Shown in pieces: positions 24,566-34,363 of a stretch of DNA of 38,674 nt. The stretch comes from Flavobacteriales bacterium (lineage in GTDB: Bacteria; Bacteroidota; Bacteroidia; Flavobacteriales; Flavobacteriaceae), in NCBI GenBank assembly GCA_027066995.1, contig JAMOMQ010000095.1, positions 1-38,674 of the forward strand. The letters run 5' to 3'. The position numbers and the translations under genes are program-made. Within the stretch, counting starts at the first letter, position 1; every line of letters begins with the position of its first letter. The notes below the pieces were generated by a model. The model ran no database searches, was not told where the DNA came from, and was given only the letters and a program-made list of their open reading frames with translations.

Positions 24566-26515
24566 ATGAAAAAGTTACTTATTATATCTCTTACGCTATT
24601 TAGTTTAAATAACTTTGCCCAATTTGTCGAAAAACCTTTTAAACACCTTGTTGACCGTGAACGCGCGGCCGCTCTCAAACGCTTATTAAAACAACCTTTG
24701 GCCAACACCGGCAACTACGATGTCAAATTTCACCGGCTGTATCTTATTCCCGATTTAAACAGTCGCCAGTTACACGGCACCGTCGATACTTATTTTGAAG
24801 CGGTTCAAAATCTCAATCAAATGGAATTTGATTTTTCAGACCAAATGACCGTCAATAGTGTGCTATGGCACAATCAAAATTTATCTTTTTCTCAAACATC
24901 TAACAGGTTGATTATCAACTTTCCGCAAAACATAAACGCCGGCGTATTAGACTCTGTTAAAATATCTTATCAAGGCTTGGTGCCCAACACCGGTTTAGAT
25001 TCTTATATGGTAACCTCCCACGGCAATAACGTTCCGGTAGTTTGGACGCTCTCCGAGCCTTATGGTGCCAAAGACTGGTGGCCCTGCAAACAAGATCTCA
25101 CCGACAAAGCCGATTCGGTGGAAATTAATTTACAATATCCCAAATACGATACCGGCAATAACGAAATGTATGCCGTTTCTAACGGACTGATGTCAAGCGA
25201 ACAAACTTTTACCGACTCCAACACTCAAACAGAATACAAAATAACCACTTGGAAACACCGTTACCCCATTACCGCCTATTTGGTGGCATTTGCCATAACC
25301 AATTACACCAAATTTTCTGAAACGGCGGGTATCTCCCAATCATTCCCGATTGATAACTATGTTTACCCCGAAAACTTAAACAACGCCCAAGCGCAAGCCG
25401 TTCATTTTTTACCGGTGATGAATTATTTTGAAAACACCTTTGGCCCCTATCCGTTTAACCAAGAAAAATACGGACAAATACAATTTGGCTGGGGTGGTGG
25501 CATGGAACATCAAACCGCTACATTTGTAGTCAATTACAACCGCCCTTTAATTGCCCACGAACTGGCACACCAGTGGTTTGGTGATGCCGTTACCTGCGGC
25601 TCGTGGCATGATATCTGGCTCAACGAAGGTTTTGCCACATACAGCGAAGCCCTCACTCAAGAAGCTTTGGACGGACAAACTGCTTTTGATGACTGGAAAC
25701 AATATACCAATAGCAATATCACTTATTTTCCCGCCGGATCGGTTTATGTTCAAGACACAACAGATGTTTGGCGGATTTTTGATTGGCGTTTATCTTACCA
25801 AAAAGGTGCCATGGTGCTCAATATGCTTCGTTTAAAACTTGGTGACAATCACTTTTTTCAAGGTATTAGAAACTACTTTAACCATAAAAAGTTCCAATTT
25901 GCCAAAACACCCGATTTTAAAAATGAAATGGCGACGGAAAGCGGCCTAAACCTGGACGAATTTTTTAACGACTGGATTTACGGACAAGGTTACCCAACTT
26001 ATACCATCACCGTTACCCGGACCGGCACCGGGCAATACGACATTTTAATACAGCAGAACACCTCCCACCCGTCTGTCGATTTCTTTGAAATGCCTCTGCC
26101 TTTTAAATTTACCGGCGGCAATGGACAAGTTTTTGAAACTACTTTAGACAACACCGTTAACAATCAACATTTTACGGTCAACACCGGTTTTGAAGTTACC
26201 AACGTTACTTTTGACGAACATTATGATATTGTAAAAGGCCCGACCACCTTGGAAACCATTTTAAATGTTGTGGCTCATGATGATGTCGACACTTTTAATA
26301 TGTATCCTAATCCTGCCAAAACCTTTTTGCATATAAAAAATACCGGCCATGCTCCTGTGCAATCCGTGGCAATATTTAGCCCAGACGGTCAATTAATCTT
26401 TAAAAGAAAAAGCGGTTTTGACCATATTGACATCAATAACCTTAGCAAAGGTATTTACTTGCTACAAATACAAACCGGCACAAATACTTTTACTAAAAAA
26501 CTGATCAAAGAATAA
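24566..26515 (+). CDS. M1 family metallo-aminopeptidase with T9SS sorting domain
   Basis: 649 residues from ATG at 24566, which gives a clean signal peptide (MKKLLIISLTLFSLNNFAQF); a TTG 12 bases upstream is less likely. The M1 N-terminal beta domain is followed by the substrate motif GWGGGMEHQ and the zinc site HELAHQWFGD (His331, His335) with Glu354 in NEGFATYSEAL. The C-terminal about 70 residues (MYPNPAKTFLHIKN, NNLSKGIYLLQI, FTKKLIKE) are a type A sorting domain. It is therefore a surface or secreted peptidase that trims N-terminal residues from peptides. recX follows after 25 bases on the same strand and may be co-transcribed, though the two are not functionally related. Confidence 0.93.
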   Translation: MKKLLIISLTLFSLNNFAQFVEKPFKHLVDRERAAALKRLLKQPLANTGNYDVKFHRLYLIPDLNSRQLHGTVDTYFEAVQNLNQMEFDFSDQMTVNSVLWHNQNLSFSQTSNRLIINFPQNINAGVLDSVKISYQGLVPNTGLDSYMVTSHGNNVPVVWTLSEPYGAKDWWPCKQDLTDKADSVEINLQYPKYDTGNNEMYAVSNGLMSSEQTFTDSNTQTEYKITTWKHRYPITAYLVAFAITNYTKFSETAGISQSFPIDNYVYPENLNNAQAQAVHFLPVMNYFENTFGPYPFNQEKYGQIQFGWGGGMEHQTATFVVNYNRPLIAHELAHQWFGDAVTCGSWHDIWLNEGFATYSEALTQEALDGQTAFDDWKQYTNSNITYFPAGSVYVQDTTDVWRIFDWRLSYQKGAMVLNMLRLKLGDNHFFQGIRNYFNHKKFQFAKTPDFKNEMATESGLNLDEFFNDWIYGQGYPTYTITVTRTGTGQYDILIQQNTSHPSVDFFEMPLPFKFTGGNGQVFETTLDNTVNNQHFTVNTGFEVTNVTFDEHYDIVKGPTTLETILNVVAHDDVDTFNMYPNPAKTFLHIKNTGHAPVQSVAIFSPDGQLIFKRKSGFDHIDINNLSKGIYLLQIQTGTNTFTKKLIKE

Positions 26516-26540
26516 AGTTTTTATCAGTAGAAACAATACA

Positions 26541-26999
26541 ATGGCTTATCAAAGCATAGATGATATAAAACGACGTATGGAACGGTATTGTGCCTATCAA
26601 GAACGTTCGCACTATCAGGTGGAACAAAAACTCTACAAACTGGGCATGATACCCGAAGCCGTCGATGCTATTGTTTTACATTTATTACAAGAAAATTTTT
26701 TAAATGAAGAACGTTTTGCCCGGGCCTATGTGCGCGGAAAATTTTATTATAAAGACTGGGGCAAACAAAAAATCATTAAAGGTCTGAAACAACACAGAAT
26801 ACACACCAATTTGATAACCAAAGCTTTACAAGAAATAGACTCCGGCGATTACCGGCAAACCATAGAAAAATTGATTACCAAAAAGAAACATACCATCCAA
26901 CACCCCGGCACTTACGCCGGCAAACAAAAAATAGCCCGTTATTTGATGCAAAAAGGCTATGCTTTTTCAGATTTTAAAGATCAATTATTTGACACCTAA
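26541..26999 (+). CDS. recX: RecX family regulator of RecA
   Basis: 152 residues, made of the three-helix repeats typical of RecX: RMERYCAYQERSHYQVEQKLYKLGM (about 11-36), FLNEERFARAYVRGKFYYKDWGKQKI (about 53-80), and a C-terminal repeat ending near ARYLMQKGYAFSDF. RecX binds RecA filaments and limits recombination. It starts with ATG 25 bases after the aminopeptidase stop. No recA is in the window. Confidence 0.9.
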   Translation: MAYQSIDDIKRRMERYCAYQERSHYQVEQKLYKLGMIPEAVDAIVLHLLQENFLNEERFARAYVRGKFYYKDWGKQKIIKGLKQHRIHTNLITKALQEIDSGDYRQTIEKLITKKKHTIQHPGTYAGKQKIARYLMQKGYAFSDFKDQLFDT

Positions 27000-27117
27000 T
27001 ACCCAAATGATATAAAATTTTCAAAAAATCTATTTTCATCAGTGTATAAAAACTTTTTATGATTTTTTCAAACCAACCATTAGGTTTATTTTTATATATT
27101 GTGACCAAAAGAAAAAG

Positions 27118-28029
27118 ATGTTTCAAAACATACTTGAAGAGATTTACCAAGAAGTTAAACCTTTAATACTAAACGGCCAACAAGCCGATTACATACCGGA
27201 GTTAGCCAAAACCGACCCTCTTAAATTTGCCATTAGTCTTACAAGCACTGACGGCAAGCATTATGACGTTGGTCATACCGATGAAAAATTCAGCTTACAG
27301 AGTATAGCCAAAGTTTTTGCTTTTACATTGGCTTATAAAATAAAGGGCGACGCCGTTTTTAAGCATGTTGGTGTCGAGCCTTCCGGTGACCCCTTTAACT
27401 CTTTAATCCAATTGGAACAAGAAGACGGTTTTCCTCGAAATCCGTTGATAAATGCCGGCGCACTGGCGGTTTGTGATATTTTAATTTCCGAATTGAAAAA
27501 CCCCGAAAAAGAACTCTTACAGTTTATTCAAAAATTGGCCGGTCATCCGGATATAAATTACAATCATAAAGTTTACGAATCCGAAAAAGCCACAGGCTAC
27601 AAAAACAGAGCTTTGATTCATCTAATGAAATCTTTTGACCGGATACAAAATGACACCGGTCCGGTATTGGATTTATACTTTAAACTTTGCTCGGTTGAGA
27701 TGACTACCCGTGAGCTATCACAAACCTTTTTGCTCTATGCCAATCATGGTCAACTGCCTTTAAGCGGCGAACAGATTTTGACCAAAAGCCAAACCAAACG
27801 CACCAATGCCATTATGCAAACCTGTGGTTTTTACGACGAAGCCGGTGAATTTAGCTTCCGTGTCGGGTTACCCGGCAAGAGTGGTGTCGGCGGTGGTATT
27901 GCCGCCCTGCATCCGGGACGGTATGCCGTAGCCGTTTGGAGTCCGCCTCTCAACAGCAAAGGCAATTCGGTCAAAGGCATGAAAGCCTTAGAACTACTGA
28001 CCACCAAACTCGGCTGGAGTATTTTTTAA
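27118..28029 (+). CDS. glsA: glutaminase (serine-dependent, GlsA type)
   Basis: 303 residues, the family length. The nucleophile pair is visible in LQSIAKVFAF as Ser62 and Lys65. NPLINAGALAV, the segment around ESEKATGYKNRAL, and the C-terminal GLPGKSGVGGGIAALHPGRYAVAV are conserved blocks of this fold, which is related to beta-lactamases. It converts glutamine to glutamate and ammonia in the cytoplasm. It is preceded by about 120 bases with only a poor promoter match (TATATATTGTG near 27095) and appears monocistronic. Confidence 0.93.
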   Translation: MFQNILEEIYQEVKPLILNGQQADYIPELAKTDPLKFAISLTSTDGKHYDVGHTDEKFSLQSIAKVFAFTLAYKIKGDAVFKHVGVEPSGDPFNSLIQLEQEDGFPRNPLINAGALAVCDILISELKNPEKELLQFIQKLAGHPDINYNHKVYESEKATGYKNRALIHLMKSFDRIQNDTGPVLDLYFKLCSVEMTTRELSQTFLLYANHGQLPLSGEQILTKSQTKRTNAIMQTCGFYDEAGEFSFRVGLPGKSGVGGGIAALHPGRYAVAVWSPPLNSKGNSVKGMKALELLTTKLGWSIF

Positions 28030-28070
28030 GTTTGTTAATAAGTATTTTTCAAAGCAACGTTTTTATTAAT

Positions 28071-28098
28071 TAACTTTGTCATACTTGCGTGTGCGCAA
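28071..28098 (+). promoter_or_regulatory. -7 box and leader palindrome of dnaE
   Basis: TAACTTTG (28071-28078) matches TAnnTTTG exactly; transcription would start near 28084. Right at that start lies a palindrome, TTGCG (28085-28089), TGTG, CGCAA (28094-28098), which could be an operator or a 5' hairpin. No TTTG is seen at -33. Confidence 0.45.
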
Positions 28099-28134
28099 CC
28101 ACCTTGTTAATAATCTTTTATTTATCAACCTCTT

Positions 28135-31100
28135 ATGTATTTAATTTTTGACACCGAAACCACCGGATTGCCCAAAAATTTTAAGGCGCCGGTCAGCGAC
28201 TCTGACAATTGGCCCCGCGTGATTCAAATCGCTTGGCAACTGCATGACGACATGGGCCGTCTCATAGAACAACAAGACTATTTAATCAAACCCGAAGGTT
28301 TTAATATTCCGTTTGAATCACAACAAATACACGGCATATCTACCGAACTGGCCATGGCAGAAGGTCATGACTTAACCGAAGTCTTGCAAAAATTTAATAC
28401 CGCCTTAGGCAAAGCAAAGTTTGTCGTAGGCCATAATGTCAATTTTGACCAAAAGGTTACCGGAGCCGAGTTTTACCGTAAAAATATCGACACGGACATA
28501 TTGGATAAAAAAGTGCTGGACACCATGACCGAAAAAACCGCACTTTTGTGTCAATTGCCCGGCGGACGTAACGGCCGTTTTAAACTGCCCAAATTAGGCG
28601 AACTGTATCAACATCTTTTTAACGAAAATTTTGTCGAAGCTCATAATGCCACTGCCGATGTTGAAGCGACAGCCCGCGTGTTTTTCGAACTACTCAGAAC
28701 CGGACATTTTACAACCGAGGAGTTGGAAACCACCCCGGATTATTTAGAAAAATTTAAACAACAAAATCCTGATAAAATAACCTTAATAGGTTTAAAACAC
28801 GTCAGTTTTAAGAAAAAAAGCGCCGAATATCAAAAAAAAACCTCGGAAACACTGTCAAAAACCAAAGAAACCAAAACAGTTTCCTTAGAAGATGTCGCTT
28901 TTGCTCATTTACATAACCACACCCAATATTCGGTGTTGCAATCCACAACAAAAATTAATGATTTGGTGCAAAAAGCCGCCGAATATCACATGCCGGCAGT
29001 CGCCATTACCGACATTAATAATATGATGGGCGTGTTTCATTTTGTATCGGCCTTGGAAAAATACAACAAGGACAAAGACGCCCGTGAACAAATCAAACCC
29101 CTGGTGGGTGTCGAGCTCAATGTGGTTGATGATCACACCAAAAAGGATGTTAAAAACAACGGTTATGCCACTGTTTTTATAGCCAAGAACAAACAAGGTT
29201 ATCAAAACCTCATCAAACTCACCTCTACCGCTCACACACAAGGTTTTTATTACGTTCCCCGGATTGGCCGCGATTGGGTGGAACAATATAAAGACAACTT
29301 GATAGTGCTTAGTGGCGCCCTCAACGGCGAAATTGCCCAAAAAATTCTCAGTTTGGGAGACAAGCAAGCGGAAGAAAGTCTTATTTGGTGGAAAAACACC
29401 TTTGGAGATGATTATTACTTGGAACTCAACCGGCATGGTTTGGAAGAAGAAGAACATGTTAATCGTATATTATTGGAGTTTGCAAACAAACACAACATTA
29501 AAGTGGTGGCTGCCAATAATACTTTTTATATAGATCAATCTGATGCAGATGCTCAAGATGTATTACTCTGTATTCGTGACGGTGAGAAGAAATCGACTCC
29601 CATCGGCCGTGGACGCGGATTCAGATACGGATTGCCTAATAACGAATTTTATTTTAAGTCACCGGATCAAATGAAAGAATTGTTTCATGACATACCGGAG
29701 GCTATTATCAATATTCAAGAAATTATAGATAAGGTTGAACCTTTCGAGTTAAAGAGAAAAGTGCTTTTGCCCAAATTTGATATTCCGGACGAATTTAAAC
29801 ACCCTGAAGATGAAATAGACGGCGGCAAACGGGGAGAAAATGCCTATTTACGACATCTGACGTATGAAGGCGCCAAAAAAAGATGGCCCGAATTGACACC
29901 GGAAATAGAAGAACGTTTGGAGTTTGAACTGGATACCATTGAAAAAACCGGCTACCCGGGCTATTTTTTAATTGTTCAAGACATCATTAAACAAGCCAAA
30001 AAAATGGGGGTGATGTGCGGCCCCGGTCGTGGTTCTGCCGCCGGATCGGCCGTGGCTTATGTTTTGGGTATTACCAATGTGGATCCGATTAAATATCAAT
30101 TGCTTTTTGAGCGTTTTTTAAATCCTGAACGGGTATCACTGCCCGATATTGACATGGATTTTGACGATGAGGGCCGTGAAAAAGTCATCGAATATGTCAT
30201 CAATAAATACGGTCGCGAGCGTGTGGCACAAATCATAACTTACGGCACTATGGCTGCCAAATCATCGATTAAAGATGCTGCTCGGGTTACGGAGTTTCCA
30301 CTTTCCGAAACAGAAAAGTTGGCCAAAAAAGCACACGTTTCTCTTGATTTGATTTTGCGTAGAGACGAAGAAAAAATAAAAAGCAAAGCCAAAAGACCCG
30401 AAATTATAACCGAAGCATTGCAACTGGCAGATATTGCCCGAGGCACCGACCAAGCGGCACAAACCATAAAAACAGCAGGCAAACTGGAGGGATCTTTAAG
30501 AAATTTGGGATTACACGCTTGCGGATTTATTATTGCACCTACCGAACTCGACAATGTGGTGCCGGTGACTACCGCCAAAGGCTCCGATATGTATGTAACC
30601 CAATTTGACAACTCCGTTGTCGAATCTGCCGGCTTACTTAAAATGGATTTTTTAGGCATCAAAACTCTGACCATTATTCGCGATGCACTACAAATGATAA
30701 AAGAACGGCGTAATATAGAAATAGACATAGACAACCTGCCCTTGGACGATGAAAACACCTATCGTTTATTCCAACGCGGTCAAACAGCTACCGTTTTTCA
30801 ATTCGAATCCGAAGGTATGCGTAAACACTTGATAAGCTTACGTCCTACCGAATTTGAAGATTTAATAGCCATGGTAGCGCTTTACCGCCCGGGACCTATG
30901 GAAAAAATTCCCAGCTATATCCGACGAAAATACGGACAAGAACCTGTTACTTATGACTTGCCCGAGATGGAAGAATATCTTAAAAACACCTATGGTATAA
31001 CCATTTATCAAGAACAAGTGATGTTATTGTCTCAAAAACTGGCCGGATTTACCAAAGGACAAGCAGATACCTTACGAAAAGCCATGGGAAAGAAAAACCA

Positions 31101-32553
31101 CCAATTGCTGGCCGAAATGTATCCCAAGTTTATAGAAGGCGCTATGGCCAACGGCCATCCCAAAGATATATTGGAAAAAATATGGGAAGACTGGAAAAGT
31201 TTTGCCTCATACGCCTTTAACCGATCGCATGCTGTTAGTTATGCTCTGGTTTCATATCAAACCGCTTATCTCAAAGCCAATTACCCATCGGAATATATGG
31301 CTGCCGTTTTGTCTCACAATCTAAAGGATTCTAAAAAATTGTCCTTTTTGATGGAAGAAACGCGCAAAATGGGCATTAAAGTGCTACCGCCGGATATCAA
31401 TGAATCAAATTATTTATATACCGTTAACAAAGAAGGCAATATCCGTTATGGTCTTGGCGGTGCAGCCGGAGTCGGCAAAGCGGCTGTAGATGCCATTATT
31501 GAAGAACGTAAAAACAATGGAAACTATAAGAGTTTCTTTGACTTTATCAAACGAATCAACTTAAGAGCAGTCAATAAAAGAACTATAGAAACACTTGTTA
31601 AGGCAGGAGCTTTTGACTGTTTTGAGGGCACACATCGCGCCCAATATTTTCAGGAAACCGGAGGCACAACTTTTATTGAAAAAGCCATCAAATTCGGCCA
31701 TAATTACAAAAAAAACGAAGCCTCATTGCAAACCTCTTTATTTGGCAATTCGGAGGAAGTGCAAATACCGGAGCCGGACATTCCCGATTGTGAACCGTGG
31801 AGTAAACTGCAAAAACTGGAAAAAGAAAAAGAAGTCACAGGCATTTACTTATCGGGACATCCTTTGGACACCCTGAAAATGGCACATAAATATTATGCAA
31901 CTAAAAGCATTTCCTTTGTAAATAATATGATAGATACTTTATCGGGAAATAAAGATAATGACCGCACTAAGGAAGGAGATGAGTTAATGGAAAATGAACA
32001 GGAAAAAATTGAAAAACAGTTGGAATACCAAAAATATGAACAACTTTTAGGTAAAGAAATTATTATCGGAGGAATGGTAACCGAATACAACCATAAAAAA
32101 GATAAAAAAGGGAATCCAACCGGTGATATTACCATTGAAGACTATACAGATAGTATCAAATTATACCTTTGGAGTGAAAATTATTTAAAATTCTCACGTT
32201 TTTTTTCACCCAATATATTCCTGTTGGTTACACTTAAATTGACACGAAATTATTATGATCCGAATAAACTAAAAATAAATGTCATAAGCATGAGTTTACT
32301 CAATGAAGTTTTTGATAAACAACCAAGAAATTTAACATTAACGTTATTTACCGACACATTGAATATAAAAAAAATAGATCTCTTGCACCAAAACATAACG
32401 AAATACAAAGGCACCAACAAATTAAACTTAAATTTGATAGACCGTAAAGAACCGGAACTCAGCACACCCGTCAAAACCAAAACCGGCATTAAGGTTTCTC
32501 CCGAATTATTGGAATGGTTAGAAAAAATGAAACTACGCTTTAAACTTGAATAA
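28135..32553 (+). CDS. dnaE: DNA polymerase III alpha subunit fused to a DnaQ-type exonuclease
   Basis: 1472 residues. Residues 1 to about 190 form a DEDD 3'-5' exonuclease (FDTETTGLP with Asp6 and Glu8, VGHNVNFD, AHNATADVEATARV). A linker leads to the PHP domain, starting HLHNHTQYSVL near 261. The polymerase catalytic site is PDIDMDFDD, with Asp671 and Asp673. A helix-hairpin-helix region and an OB-fold (GKEIIIGGMVTEYNHKK near 1307) follow. This is the main replicative polymerase; the built-in proofreading domain is the usual Bacteroidota form. The start ATG at 28135 gives the exonuclease motif directly. The small gene after it begins 2 bases downstream, so they share a transcript. Confidence 0.96.
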   Translation: MYLIFDTETTGLPKNFKAPVSDSDNWPRVIQIAWQLHDDMGRLIEQQDYLIKPEGFNIPFESQQIHGISTELAMAEGHDLTEVLQKFNTALGKAKFVVGHNVNFDQKVTGAEFYRKNIDTDILDKKVLDTMTEKTALLCQLPGGRNGRFKLPKLGELYQHLFNENFVEAHNATADVEATARVFFELLRTGHFTTEELETTPDYLEKFKQQNPDKITLIGLKHVSFKKKSAEYQKKTSETLSKTKETKTVSLEDVAFAHLHNHTQYSVLQSTTKINDLVQKAAEYHMPAVAITDINNMMGVFHFVSALEKYNKDKDAREQIKPLVGVELNVVDDHTKKDVKNNGYATVFIAKNKQGYQNLIKLTSTAHTQGFYYVPRIGRDWVEQYKDNLIVLSGALNGEIAQKILSLGDKQAEESLIWWKNTFGDDYYLELNRHGLEEEEHVNRILLEFANKHNIKVVAANNTFYIDQSDADAQDVLLCIRDGEKKSTPIGRGRGFRYGLPNNEFYFKSPDQMKELFHDIPEAIINIQEIIDKVEPFELKRKVLLPKFDIPDEFKHPEDEIDGGKRGENAYLRHLTYEGAKKRWPELTPEIEERLEFELDTIEKTGYPGYFLIVQDIIKQAKKMGVMCGPGRGSAAGSAVAYVLGITNVDPIKYQLLFERFLNPERVSLPDIDMDFDDEGREKVIEYVINKYGRERVAQIITYGTMAAKSSIKDAARVTEFPLSETEKLAKKAHVSLDLILRRDEEKIKSKAKRPEIITEALQLADIARGTDQAAQTIKTAGKLEGSLRNLGLHACGFIIAPTELDNVVPVTTAKGSDMYVTQFDNSVVESAGLLKMDFLGIKTLTIIRDALQMIKERRNIEIDIDNLPLDDENTYRLFQRGQTATVFQFESEGMRKHLISLRPTEFEDLIAMVALYRPGPMEKIPSYIRRKYGQEPVTYDLPEMEEYLKNTYGITIYQEQVMLLSQKLAGFTKGQADTLRKAMGKKNHQLLAEMYPKFIEGAMANGHPKDILEKIWEDWKSFASYAFNRSHAVSYALVSYQTAYLKANYPSEYMAAVLSHNLKDSKKLSFLMEETRKMGIKVLPPDINESNYLYTVNKEGNIRYGLGGAAGVGKAAVDAIIEERKNNGNYKSFFDFIKRINLRAVNKRTIETLVKAGAFDCFEGTHRAQYFQETGGTTFIEKAIKFGHNYKKNEASLQTSLFGNSEEVQIPEPDIPDCEPWSKLQKLEKEKEVTGIYLSGHPLDTLKMAHKYYATKSISFVNNMIDTLSGNKDNDRTKEGDELMENEQEKIEKQLEYQKYEQLLGKEIIIGGMVTEYNHKKDKKGNPTGDITIEDYTDSIKLYLWSENYLKFSRFFSPNIFLLVTLKLTRNYYDPNKLKINVISMSLLNEVFDKQPRNLTLTLFTDTLNIKKIDLLHQNITKYKGTNKLNLNLIDRKEPELSTPVKTKTGIKVSPELLEWLEKMKLRFKLE

Positions 32554-32555
32554 TA

Positions 32556-32882
32556 ATGGAAAAAGAATTTTTAGCTTTAGTTCTATTTAAAATTCAAAGT
32601 GAAAAAACCGTATTATATGAAGAGGATTTTATACAGATAAAAGCCAAAAATATAAAAAAAGCCAAACTTATGGCTGAAAAATATGGCCAACAACAAGAAG
32701 TTTCTTTTAATAATTTGAACAACCAAAATGTCAGGCAATTTTTTTTAAAAGTAATAGATGTAAATGAAGTATTATATGAACAGTTTGAATCAAACATCCG
32801 CTTGCTGTATTCACGGCATTTTAAAGATTTGAAAGCCTATAAAAACATAGAGAAATTGTTAGACCCCTCAAAAGAATTATAA
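32556..32882 (+). CDS. small conserved-looking protein, possibly DUF4288-like
   Basis: 108 residues, soluble and charged, no signal peptide. The pattern KEFLALVLFKIQ...LYEEDFIQIKAKNIKKAKLMAEKYG, a short strand, strand, then helix, vaguely resembles DUF4288 proteins; this is a weak suggestion. It sits 2 bases after dnaE and 4 bases before the MATE gene, so it is translationally packed between them. Function unknown. Confidence 0.7.
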   Translation: MEKEFLALVLFKIQSEKTVLYEEDFIQIKAKNIKKAKLMAEKYGQQQEVSFNNLNNQNVRQFFLKVIDVNEVLYEQFESNIRLLYSRHFKDLKAYKNIEKLLDPSKEL

Positions 32883-32886
32883 AACA

Positions 32887-34245
32887 TTGAAAGAAAAAGA
32901 GCCGTTATTAACCGAAGGATCCATTTTCAAAGCTCTGGTCAAACTGTCCATTCCATTGATTTTGACCAATATTCTGCAAACCGCTTATAACCTTACGGAT
33001 ACTTTTTGGGTGGGCCGTTTGGGAAGCATATCTGTAGCCGCGGTTTCGCTGGCTTTTCCCATCATATTTATTATCATTTCGCTGGGATCGGGTATGGCTA
33101 TTGCCGGTTCCATATTGGTTGCCAAACGCAAAGGTGCCAAAGATCAAAAAGCCGTTGCACATATCGCCTCGCAAACCTTTTTTAGTGTGTTTTTTATCTC
33201 TTTGATTTTAGCTTTAACCGGCTATTATACCAGCCCGTATTTGGTATCTGTAATGAAAACCGAACCGGCGGTTTATCAAGAAGCGGTATCTTATTTAAAA
33301 ATAACTTTTTTAGGGTTGCCGGCTTCTTTTATTTATTTAAGCTTTCAATCTTTGATGCGAAGCATCAGCAAAGTAAAATTGCCGTTTTATATCGTATTAT
33401 CAACGGTTTTGCTCAACCTTGTTTTAGATCCGCTCTTTATTTTCGGCTGGAATGCCGTTATACCGGCCAACGGTGTCAAAGGCGCTGCCATAGCTACTGT
33501 CGGAACGCAAATTTTATCGGCCATCATTGCTTTGTATTATTTGCTCAAAGGCAAGCAAGGCATTCATATCAACCTGGGTGATTATAGTCCCGATTTTAAA
33601 ATGATTAAAGAATTATTCCGATTGGGATTGCCGGTCTCCATAGAACAAGTAAGCCGGGCATTAGGTATTTTTATGATGGTTTTTTTAGTCACACACTTCG
33701 GCACGTTGGTATTGGCAAGCTATGGCATAGGTTCACGTATTTTAAGTTTTGTAATTATACCGGCTTTTGGGTTGGGAATGGCCACCTCCACTTTGGTAGG
33801 ACAAAATTTGGGAGCCAAAGCCTATGACCGTGTTAAAAAAACCTTACAATTGAGTCTAAGCATTGCCTTTGGCAGCTTAAGCGTGCTGGGGTTTTTATTA
33901 TATATTTTTGCCACTGATGTTGCTGCATTTTTTATCCCCGAAGATATTGCTACCATTGAAGAAAGTGCCATTTTTATAAAAAGTTTGGCGGTTTCATTCG
34001 GATTTTTAGGCATCCTCATTGTGCTTATGGGAGCTTTCCGCGGTGCCGGCAAGACAAAAATTTCAATGGTTTTGGCACTTCTTTCGGTTTGGTTGTTACG
34101 TTTTCCTTTAGCATATTATTTATCATATCATACTGGTTTAAAGCAGCTTGGTATCTGGCTTGCTTATCCCATCACCAATATTTTAACCGCCATAGCCGGA
34201 ATATTGATTTTATTGAAATACCATTGGTTTTACAATATGGAATAA
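32887..34245 (+). CDS. MATE family multidrug efflux transporter
   Basis: 452 residues with twelve predicted transmembrane helices in two homologous halves. Its start codon is TTG at 32887, 4 bases after the preceding stop; no ATG is available until well inside the first helices. Conserved segments include the N-terminal LSIPLILTNILQTAYNLTDTFWVGRLG and GLPVSIEQVSRALG in the second half. MATE pumps export cationic compounds using Na+ or H+ gradients. It is the third gene of the dnaE transcript. Confidence 0.9.
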   Translation: MKEKEPLLTEGSIFKALVKLSIPLILTNILQTAYNLTDTFWVGRLGSISVAAVSLAFPIIFIIISLGSGMAIAGSILVAKRKGAKDQKAVAHIASQTFFSVFFISLILALTGYYTSPYLVSVMKTEPAVYQEAVSYLKITFLGLPASFIYLSFQSLMRSISKVKLPFYIVLSTVLLNLVLDPLFIFGWNAVIPANGVKGAAIATVGTQILSAIIALYYLLKGKQGIHINLGDYSPDFKMIKELFRLGLPVSIEQVSRALGIFMMVFLVTHFGTLVLASYGIGSRILSFVIIPAFGLGMATSTLVGQNLGAKAYDRVKKTLQLSLSIAFGSLSVLGFLLYIFATDVAAFFIPEDIATIEESAIFIKSLAVSFGFLGILIVLMGAFRGAGKTKISMVLALLSVWLLRFPLAYYLSYHTGLKQLGIWLAYPITNILTAIAGILILLKYHWFYNME

Positions 34246-34305
34246 AAGTTACACTACGTCGTTTAGTCAACTGAAATTTAATAAGTTATATTTTTCTTAA
34301 AATAC

Positions 34306-34337
34306 TTGACAATGGGTGTTAAAATGTTTTATCTTTG
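34306..34337 (+). promoter_or_regulatory. promoter of the thioredoxin gene
   Basis: TTG (34306-34308) and TATCTTTG (34330-34337) with a 21-base spacer, an exact Bacteroidota promoter. Transcription would start near 34343, about 20 bases before the ATG. Confidence 0.75.
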
Positions 34338-34363
34338 CCACTCATTTAAAAAATTAAATAATT

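Noticed and set aside
28909-29457. 182-codon frame on the minus strand inside dnaE
   Set aside because: It is antisense to strongly conserved PHP-domain coding sequence and its translation is Phe- and Val-rich, without recognisable features.
30240-30758. 172-codon frame on the minus strand inside dnaE
   Set aside because: Antisense to the polymerase core; the Ser/Ile-rich translation looks like a shadow of the real gene.
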